Positions 50,631 to 58,759 of a stretch of 64,000 nt of DNA are shown one piece after another. Numbering within the stretch: position 1 is the stretch's first letter; each line of letters starts with the position of its first letter. The notes beneath the pieces were generated by a model, which did no database searches, had not been told where the DNA came from, and saw nothing but the letters and a program-made list of their open reading frames with translations. Source of the stretch: Actinomycetota bacterium (GTDB taxonomy: Bacteria; Actinomycetota; AC-67); the NCBI GenBank assembly GCA_040905475.1, contig JBBDRM010000117.1, positions 5,309 through 69,308 on the forward strand. Reading direction: 5' to 3'. The translations under genes were made by a program, and so were the position numbers.

Positions 50631-51526
50631 CTCCCCTCCTGCGCCAAGCGTTCGGATATCCACGGAACGATCGCATCGCCGATCTCGGGGATGAGGTGGC
50701 GGCGGGTGTCGTGGAACCACCAGGCGATCTCATCCGAAACGAGCTTCCCGTCGGTCTCGCAGCCCACGGCCGCGAGTCCGTCGAGGAAGCGCTGATACTC
50801 GGGGCTGATCGTCTTGCGCTTCGCGACCTCGACGAGCTGGACGGGCCGCGGGGCGGGCCCGAGCTCATCGGTCAGCTTGCGCGTCCTCAGGTTCTGGTAG
50901 ATCGGCTCGGTGAGCGTGTAGCCAAGGACGTCCACCGAACGCTCCCGCTCGAGCACGACGAACATGTCCTCAGGGGGGCCATCCTCGGCCGAGCGGCCTT
51001 CCTCGTTCATCAAACTGATCTTCCGGGCCCGGCCCATCTCCTTGAAGAGCTTCTCGAGATCCAGCACGGGTTGGATGACCGAGAGCGGCATCCCCGGCTG
51101 CCCCGACACGATCGAGGCGCCCACCACCGCGCCAACGCGGGTGCCGATCACGCCGATCCGTTCGAAGCCGGTCTCCGTTCGGAGATGGTCGGCGACCATC
51201 CGAGCGTCGTCGACCAGGCCCTCGTAGGTGATGTCCTCGGCTTCACCGTCGCTGTGACCCGTCCCCCGGTAATGGAACCGGCGAACCGCGAAACCCTCCG
51301 CCGCGAGCAGCCGACAGAGCCAGACCTCCTCCTGGTAGCCGGAAAGCAGCTCGGCGAGGATCGAGGAACAGAGCAGAACCGCCCCCTTCGCTTGACCGGT
51401 CGGGGCGTGCAACGTCGAAAAGATCCGTTCCGGGCCCGACCCGACGAACTCGATGTCCTCACGGACGCCGGCCTTCGCATCGACCCGGGAGGTCCGGGGA
51501 GGTGCAACGGCCTGCTCGTCACTCAT
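50627..51526 (-). CDS. Alpha/beta-hydrolase-fold protein lacking the nucleophile (probable pseudoenzyme partner)
   Basis: The 299 aa protein has the fold (GAVLLCSSILAELLSGYQEE, VRRFHYRGTGHSDGEAEDIT, ERIGVIGTRVGAVVGASIV), but the nucleophile elbow reads G128-T-R130-V-G132 with Arg in place of Ser/Cys. It is co-translated with the hydrolase that follows, so the two probably form a complex. Paired hydrolases of this kind occur in exosortase-type polysaccharide loci. The ATG at 51526 has AGGAGG upstream. Confidence 0.7.
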   Translation of the reverse strand: MSDEQAVAPPRTSRVDAKAGVREDIEFVGSGPERIFSTLHAPTGQAKGAVLLCSSILAELLSGYQEEVWLCRLLAAEGFAVRRFHYRGTGHSDGEAEDITYEGLVDDARMVADHLRTETGFERIGVIGTRVGAVVGASIVSGQPGMPLSVIQPVLDLEKLFKEMGRARKISLMNEEGRSAEDGPPEDMFVVLERERSVDVLGYTLTEPIYQNLRTRKLTDELGPAPRPVQLVEVAKRKTISPEYQRFLDGLAAVGCETDGKLVSDEIAWWFHDTRRHLIPEIGDAIVPWISERLAQEGR

Positions 51527-51577
51527 CGTTGGTTCCTCCTTGCGACGATCTCGTGGCACAACGTCTCGCTCGAGCGC

Positions 51578-52549
51578 TCAGCTCCGGGTTGCCGACCGCG
51601 CGGTGGTCTTCTTCGGCCGCGGTTGAGCGACGTCCGGCTCCACCCTGCGGCCGAGCTTTCCGCGCCAGGCGTCGGCGCAGGCGCGCGCGTTCAGCGCGAG
51701 CGCGCGCGAAGCCGCGCGCGGTGCGAGCGGAAGGTTCACGAGCGGCTTGACCAGCCCGCGCGAGAACGTGATGCGCATCGCGGCACGCCTTCGCCCGTTC
51801 GCCCGCATGATGTAGACCGCGTTGCGGAGGCTGTAATAGCTCCGCCAGTTCGGCGTTAGGACGCGCCAGTGCTCCTCTTGGATGACGTCCGGGCGCGCGG
51901 TTGCGCCACGACGGGCGCGCCACCGCGCCCCATGCGCGTAGAGCGCGTACCCCTTGCGCTGGAGCCGGAGCCCGATATCGAGTTCCTCGTGGCTGAAGAA
52001 CAGCGGCGGTGAGAACGTTCCGGCGTCCCGAAGCGCCCCGACCCGGTAGAGCGGAAGCGCGTTGCCGGCGATGTAGTCCACGCGAACGACGTCTTCGATC
52101 TCGCGGGTCGGTACGCGGACAAGCAGTCCGCGACGGGTGTCGAAACGGGCCCCGCGCATCCCGACGGCGGCCGTGCGCGAGTCCCGCGCGACCATCTCCT
52201 CGGCGAAGCGGAGCAGATCTCCGAAGATGTCGAGCTCTTCGGGAGGGTCGTCGTCGTCGAGCACGACGACCCAGTCGCCGTCGCCCGCTCCTTCGAACAT
52301 GCGGTCGATCCCTGCCGCGAGACCGCCGGGGAAGCCGACGTTCTCCGGCATGGGGAGGTAGTCGGCCGGCTCCCGCGACGCTCCTCGGGCCGCGGCGACG
52401 ATCGCCTCGGTCTCGGGTGTCGGGCCGTTGTCGACCACGATGAGCCGGTCGAGCGGCCGTTCCTGAGCGGCCAAAAGGCCGAGGCTCCGCTCCAGATCCT
52501 TCGGCCGCCGGTAGGTGACAAGGACGCCGAGAAGGAGCGGTTGGTTCAA
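51578..52549 (-). CDS. Family 2 glycosyltransferase (rhamnosyltransferase-like)
   Basis: The 323 aa protein starts LLLGVLVTYRRPKDLERSLG, with RLIVVDNGPTPETEAIVAAA, NVGFPGGLAAGIDRMFEG, DWVVVLDDDDPPEELDI, and FFSHEELDIGLRLQRKGYAL, the pattern of GT2 enzymes such as rhamnosyl- or galactofuranosyltransferases. The C-terminus is basic and disordered. It starts with TTG at 52549, preceded by AGGAGCGGGGG, and its start overlaps the Wzt stop by four bases. Confidence 0.85.
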   Translation of the reverse strand: MNQPLLLGVLVTYRRPKDLERSLGLLAAQERPLDRLIVVDNGPTPETEAIVAAARGASREPADYLPMPENVGFPGGLAAGIDRMFEGAGDGDWVVVLDDDDPPEELDIFGDLLRFAEEMVARDSRTAAVGMRGARFDTRRGLLVRVPTREIEDVVRVDYIAGNALPLYRVGALRDAGTFSPPLFFSHEELDIGLRLQRKGYALYAHGARWRARRGATARPDVIQEEHWRVLTPNWRSYYSLRNAVYIMRANGRRRAAMRITFSRGLVKPLVNLPLAPRAASRALALNARACADAWRGKLGRRVEPDVAQPRPKKTTARSATRS

Positions 52550-53790
52550 CCCCCGCTCCTATCAACCGTGTCGACCGGCCGGACGGCATCGCCGCGGTGC
52601 CCGTTCATCGGCGCCACGATCCATTCCGCGTCGACGTGCACGGGAGAGAGCCGGACGATCGAATGGAAGACCGGATCGAGCTCCTGGCCCTCGACTTCGA
52701 ATTTCGCGACGGGATGCCAGGGGAGCACATCGCGGCCCGTACGCCACACCGCGGCCCAGACGAAGTAGCGGCCGCGCGGCAAAGGGATCCTCGGGATGCG
52801 GCAGCGTACCTCTGCGGTGCCGGAGCTGAGGTCGACGCCGTGACGGAGGGCGAAGATAGGGTTCGCCGTGCCCTCGGTGACGCCGACGACCACCTGCGCC
52901 TGGCCGTCGCCGCCGGACACGTTCTTCCCCACGACGACACGGATCTCCATCGGCTCCTGCGTCCGCGGCCAGCCGCCTTGCTCGGTACGGACGCCGGCTT
53001 CGATGATCTGGAAGTCGCCGCCTCGGGGAGAGGTGAACTCCGCGAACTCCTCGACCTGACGGCGATAGGCTCCCAACACTTCCGGCGTCGGGCCGTCCGC
53101 CTGCATCGCGCCGCGGTGGAGCCAGATGGTCCGTTCGCAGGTCGCCTCGACGGTCGCGAGGTCGTGGGAGACGAACAAGAGTGTGGCGCCCTGGGTCAGC
53201 ACGGCCCGCATCCGGTCGAGACACCGCTGCTGGAAAGCGGCGTCGCCGACGGCGAGGATCTCGTCCACGATCAGCAGATCCGGGTCGAGGAAGGCCGCGA
53301 TCGCGAACCCGAGCCGCATCTGCATCCCGCTCGAGAAGTGCTTCATCTGCCGGTCGACGGCGGCCTCGATCTCGGCGAACTCGACGATCTCATCGAACCG
53401 CTTGGCGACCGCTTTGCGGGTGAGGCCGAGCAGCGTCCCGTAGACGAAGATGTTCTCGCGACCCGTGAGATCGGGGTGGAGGCCCGCACGAACCTCGATC
53501 AGCGCGCCGACGCGTCCCGAGACCTCGACCTTGCCCGAGTACGGGTACATCACGCCGGAGAGCACGCGCAGCAGCGTCGTCTTGCCCGAGCCGTTCGCGC
53601 CCACGATGCCGAGCGACTTTCCCGGCGCGAGCGAAAAGTTGATGTCGCGAAGGGCCCACGTCCACCCAGGATCGCGCCCTTTCATCTTCGCGCGCAGGCG
53701 GCGGATCTGATCCTTCATGAGGGCGCCCTTGCGGTCGGCCCGGAACCGCTTCCAGATCTCCGAAACCTCGATCGAACCCTCAGGCAACAT
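52546..53790 (-). CDS. ABC transporter ATP-binding subunit for polysaccharide export (Wzt-like)
   Basis: The 414 aa ATPase has GIVGANGSGKTTLLRVLSGV (Walker A), HFSSGMQMRLGFAIA (signature), and LLIVDEILAVGDAAFQQRCL (Walker B). The C-terminal half (about 260-414, EIRVVVGKNVSGGDGQAQVV, RYFVWAAVWRTGRDV) is the Wzt-type beta-sandwich that recognises the glycan terminus. It partners with the permease upstream, which overlaps it by 11 bases. It exports undecaprenyl-linked polymer across the membrane. Confidence 0.92.
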   Translation of the reverse strand: MLPEGSIEVSEIWKRFRADRKGALMKDQIRRLRAKMKGRDPGWTWALRDINFSLAPGKSLGIVGANGSGKTTLLRVLSGVMYPYSGKVEVSGRVGALIEVRAGLHPDLTGRENIFVYGTLLGLTRKAVAKRFDEIVEFAEIEAAVDRQMKHFSSGMQMRLGFAIAAFLDPDLLIVDEILAVGDAAFQQRCLDRMRAVLTQGATLLFVSHDLATVEATCERTIWLHRGAMQADGPTPEVLGAYRRQVEEFAEFTSPRGGDFQIIEAGVRTEQGGWPRTQEPMEIRVVVGKNVSGGDGQAQVVVGVTEGTANPIFALRHGVDLSSGTAEVRCRIPRIPLPRGRYFVWAAVWRTGRDVLPWHPVAKFEVEGQELDPVFHSIVRLSPVHVDAEWIVAPMNGHRGDAVRPVDTVDRSGG

Positions 53791-54652
53791 CGGCGATCCC
53801 CGTCTCGAGCTTCTTGAACAGGAGGTATCCGAGCACCAGCACCGCGATCGAACTTCCTGCGGCGGGAAGGAACGTCTGCCAGTCAGGAGGCAGCCCCAAG
53901 AGGACCGTTCGCCGGTAGCCGTCGATGACCGGCGCCAGCGGGTTCACGTAGCCGTAGATCTCTCGGATGGAGGGCGGCACGGTCTCCATGCCGTACGCGA
54001 CGGGGGTCGCGAAGAGGCCGAGCTGCAGGAAAAGAGGAAGCGCGTGCCGCAGATCGCGAACGTAGACCATAGCCGAGGACACGATCAGCACGATTCCGAT
54101 CGTGAAAGCGAATTGCACCATCAGGATCATGGGAACCCAGTAGGAGGTTCCATGAGGCACGAACCCGTAGATGATGAAGAGCACGGCCAGCGCGACGGTG
54201 GCCAGGATCATGTCCACGGTGGCGACCACGACGGTCGCGAGCGGGAACACCTCCCGCGGGCAAGCCACCTTCTTCAAGATCGGAACGTTCATGATCAGCG
54301 CCTGGCCCCCGTTGGAGACCGAGGCCGAGAAAAGCGTCCACGGGAGGAGGCCGATGTAGGTGAAGAGCGGGTAGGGGATAGAACGGCCGGTCACATCCAC
54401 GCCCGTGTCGATGTTCGCGACACGCTTGAGGAACAGCGAGAAAACCACCATCAGCGCGATCGGCGTGATCAGCGACCACGCGAAGCCGAAGTTGGCCTGC
54501 TTGTAGCGGGCGCGCAGGTCTCGCTCGGCGAGAGCAAGGATCAGCTCACGCCGTTTCACCAGCGCCTTCAGTGAGGAGAAGAAGCGGATGTAATGTCGGT
54601 AGCGCGCTCCGCTCGGGGGCGCCTCCGGCACCGGAGGTGCGATCGTCGTCAA
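53780..54652 (-). CDS. ABC-2 type polysaccharide export permease (Wzm-like)
   Basis: The 290 aa permease has six predicted membrane helices and the family segments LILALAERDLRARYKQANFG, LPWTLFSASVSNGGQALIMN and VPILKKVACPREVFPLATVV. The loop SIREIYGYVNPLAPVIDGYR, typical of TagG/Wzm, follows. It starts with TTG at 54652, supported by AGGAG four to eight bases upstream. It forms the export channel with the Wzt-like ATPase. Confidence 0.9.
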   Translation of the reverse strand: MTTIAPPVPEAPPSGARYRHYIRFFSSLKALVKRRELILALAERDLRARYKQANFGFAWSLITPIALMVVFSLFLKRVANIDTGVDVTGRSIPYPLFTYIGLLPWTLFSASVSNGGQALIMNVPILKKVACPREVFPLATVVVATVDMILATVALAVLFIIYGFVPHGTSYWVPMILMVQFAFTIGIVLIVSSAMVYVRDLRHALPLFLQLGLFATPVAYGMETVPPSIREIYGYVNPLAPVIDGYRRTVLLGLPPDWQTFLPAAGSSIAVLVLGYLLFKKLETGIADVA

Positions 54653-54683
54653 CGTTTTCTCCTGTGATCGAGACGTTGGTTCA

Positions 54684-55829
54684 TCAGAGCCCGAGCATCC
54701 GGGCCGCGATGTTTCGTTGGATGTCCGAGGTCCCCGAGTAGAGCCTGCTGCCGAACGCGTCGCGCACCTCACGCTCCAGCTCGTACTCGGTCATGTAGCC
54801 GTACCCGCCGTGGATCTGGAGCGCGTCCATGGAGGACGCCAGGAAAGACTCGCTCAGATGGAGCTTGACCAGAGCGGAATCGAGCGCCGAGGCCTTCCCT
54901 CGCCCCATCGACCAGCCGAGCCGATAGAGCAGCAGACGCGCCGTGTCGAGCCGCAACTTCATCTCGACGATCCGGTGCGAGATCGCTTGGAACTTTCCGA
55001 TCGGCTGGCCGTACTGCTTCCGCTCCCGCGCGTAGACGATGGAACGCTCGAGCTGGCGCTCCATCGAGCCGACCGTGCTCGCGAGGATGCAGCTCCGCTC
55101 CCACTCCATCGCGGAGGTGAACAAAGCCATGCCGCCGCCGCGCTTACCGAGGAGCCTGCTTTCGGGCACCTCGAGGTCGTTGAAGAACAGTTCCGACATC
55201 GGCGAGGTACGCAGGCCCATCTTCTTGATCGGCTCGCCGACCTCGAGGCCCGGGTCGCCGCGCTCCAGCAAGAACGCGCACAGTCCCGCGAAGCCCAGGC
55301 TCTTGTCGGTGGTTGCGAACACGACGAACACGCCGGCGACCGGTGCGTTGGTCACGAAGGTCTTCGATCCGTTGAGGACGTAGCGATCGCCGCGCAGCTC
55401 CGCCTTGGTGCTGAGCGCGAAGGCATCCGAGCCGGAACCCGGCTCGCTCATGCCGTGCGCCGCGATCATCGACCCGTCGCACAACGCGGGAAGATAGCGC
55501 TGCTTCTGTTCCTCGGTGCCGAATCTCAAGATGGGGATCTCGCAGGCCCACATCTGCGCGTTGAGCGAGAAGAGCAGCCCGTTGTCCGAGCAGCCGTAGC
55601 CGAGCGCTTCCATCGCCAGCATGACCGTGAGCGGGTCCGCCCCTTGGCCGCCGTATTCCTTCGGGATCGGCAAGCCCTGGATGCCGAACTCGGCACACCG
55701 CTGCCACGCCTTCGCGTCGAACGCGCCGTCCGTATCGCGGTCGATGAGGTCCTCACCCAGCTCGCGTTGAGCGAAGCGGATGACCTCGTCGCGGAAGACT
55801 CCCTGTTCCTCTGAGAGCTCGAAATCCAT
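54684..55829 (-). CDS. Acyl-CoA-dehydrogenase-family flavoprotein, probable prolyl-carrier dehydrogenase
   Basis: The 381 aa protein has the full ACAD fold: IPKEYGGQGADPLTVMLAME, AHGMSEPGSGSDAFALSTKA, TFVTNAPVAGVFVVFATTD and MALFTSAMEWERSCILASTV (candidate base E244). Near the end come RKQYGQPIGKFQAISHRIVE and MTEYELEREVRDAFGSRLYS. It resembles PltE/RedW-type enzymes, which oxidise prolyl-carrier to pyrrole-2-carboxyl-carrier, more than fatty-acyl-CoA dehydrogenases. With the adenylation enzyme and carrier protein it completes that three-part module. The similarity is from memory. Confidence 0.85.
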   Translation of the reverse strand: MDFELSEEQGVFRDEVIRFAQRELGEDLIDRDTDGAFDAKAWQRCAEFGIQGLPIPKEYGGQGADPLTVMLAMEALGYGCSDNGLLFSLNAQMWACEIPILRFGTEEQKQRYLPALCDGSMIAAHGMSEPGSGSDAFALSTKAELRGDRYVLNGSKTFVTNAPVAGVFVVFATTDKSLGFAGLCAFLLERGDPGLEVGEPIKKMGLRTSPMSELFFNDLEVPESRLLGKRGGGMALFTSAMEWERSCILASTVGSMERQLERSIVYARERKQYGQPIGKFQAISHRIVEMKLRLDTARLLLYRLGWSMGRGKASALDSALVKLHLSESFLASSMDALQIHGGYGYMTEYELEREVRDAFGSRLYSGTSDIQRNIAARMLGL

Positions 55830-55867
55830 CGTCTTCAAGACTCCTCGACGCGGCCGAGACGAATAAG

Positions 55868-55895
55868 AAGGGGGCGGCGCCCGAGGCGCTGCCCC
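55868..55895 (-). terminator. Rho-independent-type terminator after the sigma-region-4-like gene
   Basis: On the minus strand, 55895-55885 pairs with 55881-55871 (11 pairs, one G-T, loop of three), followed by CTTCTTATTC, a T-rich run. It starts 28 bases after the stop of the 55923-56291 gene and separates the Wzc/regulator block from the dehydrogenase-Wzm-Wzt operon. Confidence 0.7.
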
Positions 55896-55922
55896 ATATC
55901 GAGGACCGCCGGCGGGAGAATC

Positions 55923-56291
55923 CTAGGCGACTTCCTCGGCCTCTTGCCCCAGTTCTACGATCTTCTGGACGGCACGCGCCCTCAACCGATGGCATTGTCG
56001 CTGAGACACCCCGATCGTGCGGGAGATGTCCGAAACGCCCAGCTGGGCGACGTACCAAAGGAACAGGACCCTGCGGTCTCGATCCTCGAGGTGGAAGACG
56101 CGCCGGCAGAGTTCCGACCGCTCGTCGAGGGTCTCGATCACGCCGGGGTGGAGTCCGTCGCCGATGGTCGTGCCCCGACGGGCTCCGCCGACCAGGAGCA
56201 CGGAAGCGCTCGCGGGTTGCCACCAGTCCGTATACGTGACCATGCAGCGGATCACGTCGGTAGGGGATGCGAGCATAGAACCAGCGGTCAT
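55923..56291 (-). CDS. Small sigma-70 region-4-like DNA-binding protein
   Basis: The 122 aa protein has ELCRRVFHLEDRDRRVLFLW followed by YVAQLGVSDISRTIGVSQRQ and CHRLRARAVQKIVEL. This is the helix-turn-helix layout of sigma-70 region 4 and related small phage or ECF-associated regulators; no region 2 is present. It might regulate the locus with the NarL-type proteins. It begins eight bases after the BY-kinase stop and is followed by a terminator. Confidence 0.6.
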   Translation of the reverse strand: MTAGSMLASPTDVIRCMVTYTDWWQPASASVLLVGGARRGTTIGDGLHPGVIETLDERSELCRRVFHLEDRDRRVLFLWYVAQLGVSDISRTIGVSQRQCHRLRARAVQKIVELGQEAEEVA

Positions 56292-56299
56292 CTTATGTT

Positions 56300-58219
56300 C
56301 TACCGGTTCCCGGAGCGACGCATCAGCCGGGGAAATCCCCTATCCCCGTTTGGCTGAGCGCTGCTCTTCACGCCGGCGGCGGATGCAGGCGTGGACGGAT
56401 CGAGCGTTATCGTCTTCGGCGGCATCCCGACGACGGCCTCCGGAGCAGATCCCTTGCCTCTGCGGCCGATGCGGATCGCGCTTCTGATCGCCCAGCCCGC
56501 GAACCGCACGATCGCCACGGGAGCGCCCAGGATGACCTTGCGCGGACTCCACGTCCGGTAGTACCCGCGCGGCAACGACGCCTCGGTCTTCCCGCTCAGT
56601 ACGACGCCAAGCACCGGAGCCTTCAGGCGCTTCAGCATCTCGCTCGAGCGCTCGGCCAGCTCGGGCTTGGTCGTGCCGGCCTTGACGACGACGAGGACGC
56701 CGTCGACCTCGGGCAGTAGGAAAGCCACGTCACTCGTAAGGATCGGTGACGTGTCGATCAGAACGATGTCCGAGAGCTGACGCGCCTCCATGAGCAGACG
56801 ACGCATCGAAGGCGACGACAGCAGCGCATCGGGGCTCGCGCTCACGGTCCCGCTCGGCACCGCCCAGACGCCGTTGATCGGCGTCTGCCACAAGGCCGAG
56901 CTCAGCAGCGGCCCGCCGTTGCTGGACAGCAGCACGTCGGTCACGCCGCGCGCGTTCGTGACGCCGAGCTCCTCGTGGACCTGCGGGTGGCGGAAGTCGC
57001 AGCCGACCACGGTCACGGTCTTGCCCACAGAGGCGAGCGCACCTGCGAGGCTTGCGAGCACGGCCGTCTTCCCATCTTCGGGTCCGGCGCTCGTCACGAG
57101 GATCGCCCTCGGACGCACACGCCGATCGTGACCCGGGAGGCTGCCGTTCGTCGACGACGCCCCGTTGAGGCCCGCACCGAGCATCCGGTACGCATCCGCA
57201 ACCGCCGGCGGCAGGTCGGTGAGCTTCACAGGCCCCACGTTCGTCCGCCGCCACGGGAGGAAACCGCGGGTGCGGAGGGCGGGGATCTCGGCGAGCACGG
57301 GGAATCCGAAGTGGCGCTCCGCCGTCTCACGGGTGCGGATGCGTCGATCGAGGCGCTCGAGGACGAGCGCAAGGCCGATGCCGCCCAGGAGTCCAAGGAT
57401 CAAAGCGATGACGAGTCGCGCGGCCAACGACGACGGAAGAGCCAGCCCCGAGCCGCCCTTGCCGACGATCGCCGACTGCACGAGGGAGAGACCTTCGGCG
57501 TCCGCCGTACGAGACTTGACCTCCTGGAGCTGGCCGGACAGCAGTCCGATCTGCTTCAGCGCCGCGTTCCGCTGCTCGATGAGCGGATCGGCCGGCGTTC
57601 CGGTGTTCGCCTGCACCTGATCGGTGCCGCCGCTCCGCGCGCCCGTGGTTCCGGCCTTCAGTGCAGCAGCCGCGACAGGATACTTCTTGATCTGCCGATC
57701 GAGCGCGGCCACTTCGCCGCGTATCCGGGCGATCTGATCATTGAGCGACTTGGCGAATGCTGCGTTCGTTGCGACCTCGCGCTCGACGAGGAACGCCAGC
57801 AGCTGCTTGGCGAAGCTGTTGGCGAGGATCTTGGCTCGCTCCGGATCTCCGGCGGTTGCGGTGATCTTGAGGAAGCCCGACTTCGCGTCGATCTCTGCCT
57901 TGATGCGCTTCGCGAGCTGCTTCGGATCACCGACGAACTCGACCTCTTTCGCGACCTTCTGAACGACCTGGTCGACGGTGACGAGCGCGGCGATCGTCTG
58001 GATGTTGGACGTTCCGCTCGGCGCGACGCTGTTCCGCGAGGTCTGCGAGCTCGAGCTGGCAGACCCCTGCAGCAGCGTCGCCGTGGCGGTCGTCTGGCTC
58101 TTGGCGCCGAAGCCGACGAGGCTCGTCAGCGCCCACGCCCCGATGAGCGAGAGGGCAACGATCGTCGCCACGACCCGCCAGCGACGCTTTATCCCTCTTA
58201 GATACTCAACCGGGTCCAT
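56300..58219 (-). CDS. Wzz-type chain-length protein fused to a BY-kinase-like domain
   Basis: The 639 aa protein has two membrane helices (about 18-36 and 266-286) around a Wzz-type periplasmic domain. A cytosolic kinase domain follows with Walker A GPEDGKT (379-385), Walker A' VVGCDFRHP (404-412, Asp408) and Walker B IVLIDTSPIL near 485. It should control polymer length. The C-terminal tail has no tyrosine cluster (no Tyr in the last 80 or so residues), so autophosphorylation there is unlikely. It overlaps the LuxR-type gene by 22 bases. Confidence 0.88.
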   Translation of the reverse strand: MDPVEYLRGIKRRWRVVATIVALSLIGAWALTSLVGFGAKSQTTATATLLQGSASSSSQTSRNSVAPSGTSNIQTIAALVTVDQVVQKVAKEVEFVGDPKQLAKRIKAEIDAKSGFLKITATAGDPERAKILANSFAKQLLAFLVEREVATNAAFAKSLNDQIARIRGEVAALDRQIKKYPVAAAALKAGTTGARSGGTDQVQANTGTPADPLIEQRNAALKQIGLLSGQLQEVKSRTADAEGLSLVQSAIVGKGGSGLALPSSLAARLVIALILGLLGGIGLALVLERLDRRIRTRETAERHFGFPVLAEIPALRTRGFLPWRRTNVGPVKLTDLPPAVADAYRMLGAGLNGASSTNGSLPGHDRRVRPRAILVTSAGPEDGKTAVLASLAGALASVGKTVTVVGCDFRHPQVHEELGVTNARGVTDVLLSSNGGPLLSSALWQTPINGVWAVPSGTVSASPDALLSSPSMRRLLMEARQLSDIVLIDTSPILTSDVAFLLPEVDGVLVVVKAGTTKPELAERSSEMLKRLKAPVLGVVLSGKTEASLPRGYYRTWSPRKVILGAPVAIVRFAGWAIRSAIRIGRRGKGSAPEAVVGMPPKTITLDPSTPASAAGVKSSAQPNGDRGFPRLMRRSGNR

Positions 58220-58758
58220 GAGTCGCCCCTCCTAATTTCTTCTTCAGCCGCCAGGCGCACCGCCGCCGCCTGGTTCGCCGCTCCGAGCTTCGAGAAGATC
58301 CGTGTCTTGTGGTGCTCGACCGTCTTCGGGCTGATCCCCAGATGACGGGCGACCTGCTTGCCTGCGAGGCCGCGGCCCACCAGCGTGAGGATCTCCTTCT
58401 CACGCGCCGAGAGCCGGCTCGGCGTTCCGCGATGCACGCGCGTCTCGGGGACGAGCGCTCCGGCGAGCGCAGCGATCGAGGAGCCGGCGGAAACCCAGAG
58501 GCCGTCTTCCTCTTCCGATCCTTCTCCGAGCATAACCACACGGACGCCCTTCGCGCGCAGGCGGTTCGCGGTCGATTCGGCTCCGGCCAGGTACCGGTCG
58601 AGGACGACGCCGTCGGCGTTCTCCCCGAGCCGCTCCGCGTCCGCCATCGTGGTGACGGCCCGGAGGGGAACGATCCCCCGGACGCGTGCCAGGCCGGCCG
58701 CGATCCCTTCCGCGATCATCGCGTGACGGTGAGCGACGAGGATCGTGCGGGTACGCAC
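58198..58758 (-). CDS. LuxR/NarL-type DNA-binding regulator with degenerate receiver
   Basis: The 186 aa protein has a receiver-like N-terminus (TILVAHRHAMIAEGIAAGLA, VVLDRYLAGAESTANRLRAK with D54), but the early acidic pair is missing and the Thr/Lys positions are not clear. A LuxR helix-turn-helix follows: LSAREKEILTLVGRGLAGKQ, VARHLGISPKTVEHHKTRIF. It starts with GTG at 58758, one base after the 4,6-dehydratase stop, and overlaps the BY-kinase start by 22 bases. It is therefore coupled to both and may regulate the locus without a histidine kinase. Confidence 0.82.
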   Translation of the reverse strand: MRTRTILVAHRHAMIAEGIAAGLARVRGIVPLRAVTTMADAERLGENADGVVLDRYLAGAESTANRLRAKGVRVVMLGEGSEEEDGLWVSAGSSIAALAGALVPETRVHRGTPSRLSAREKEILTLVGRGLAGKQVARHLGISPKTVEHHKTRIFSKLGAANQAAAVRLAAEEEIRRGDSWTRLSI

Positions 58759-58759
58759 C

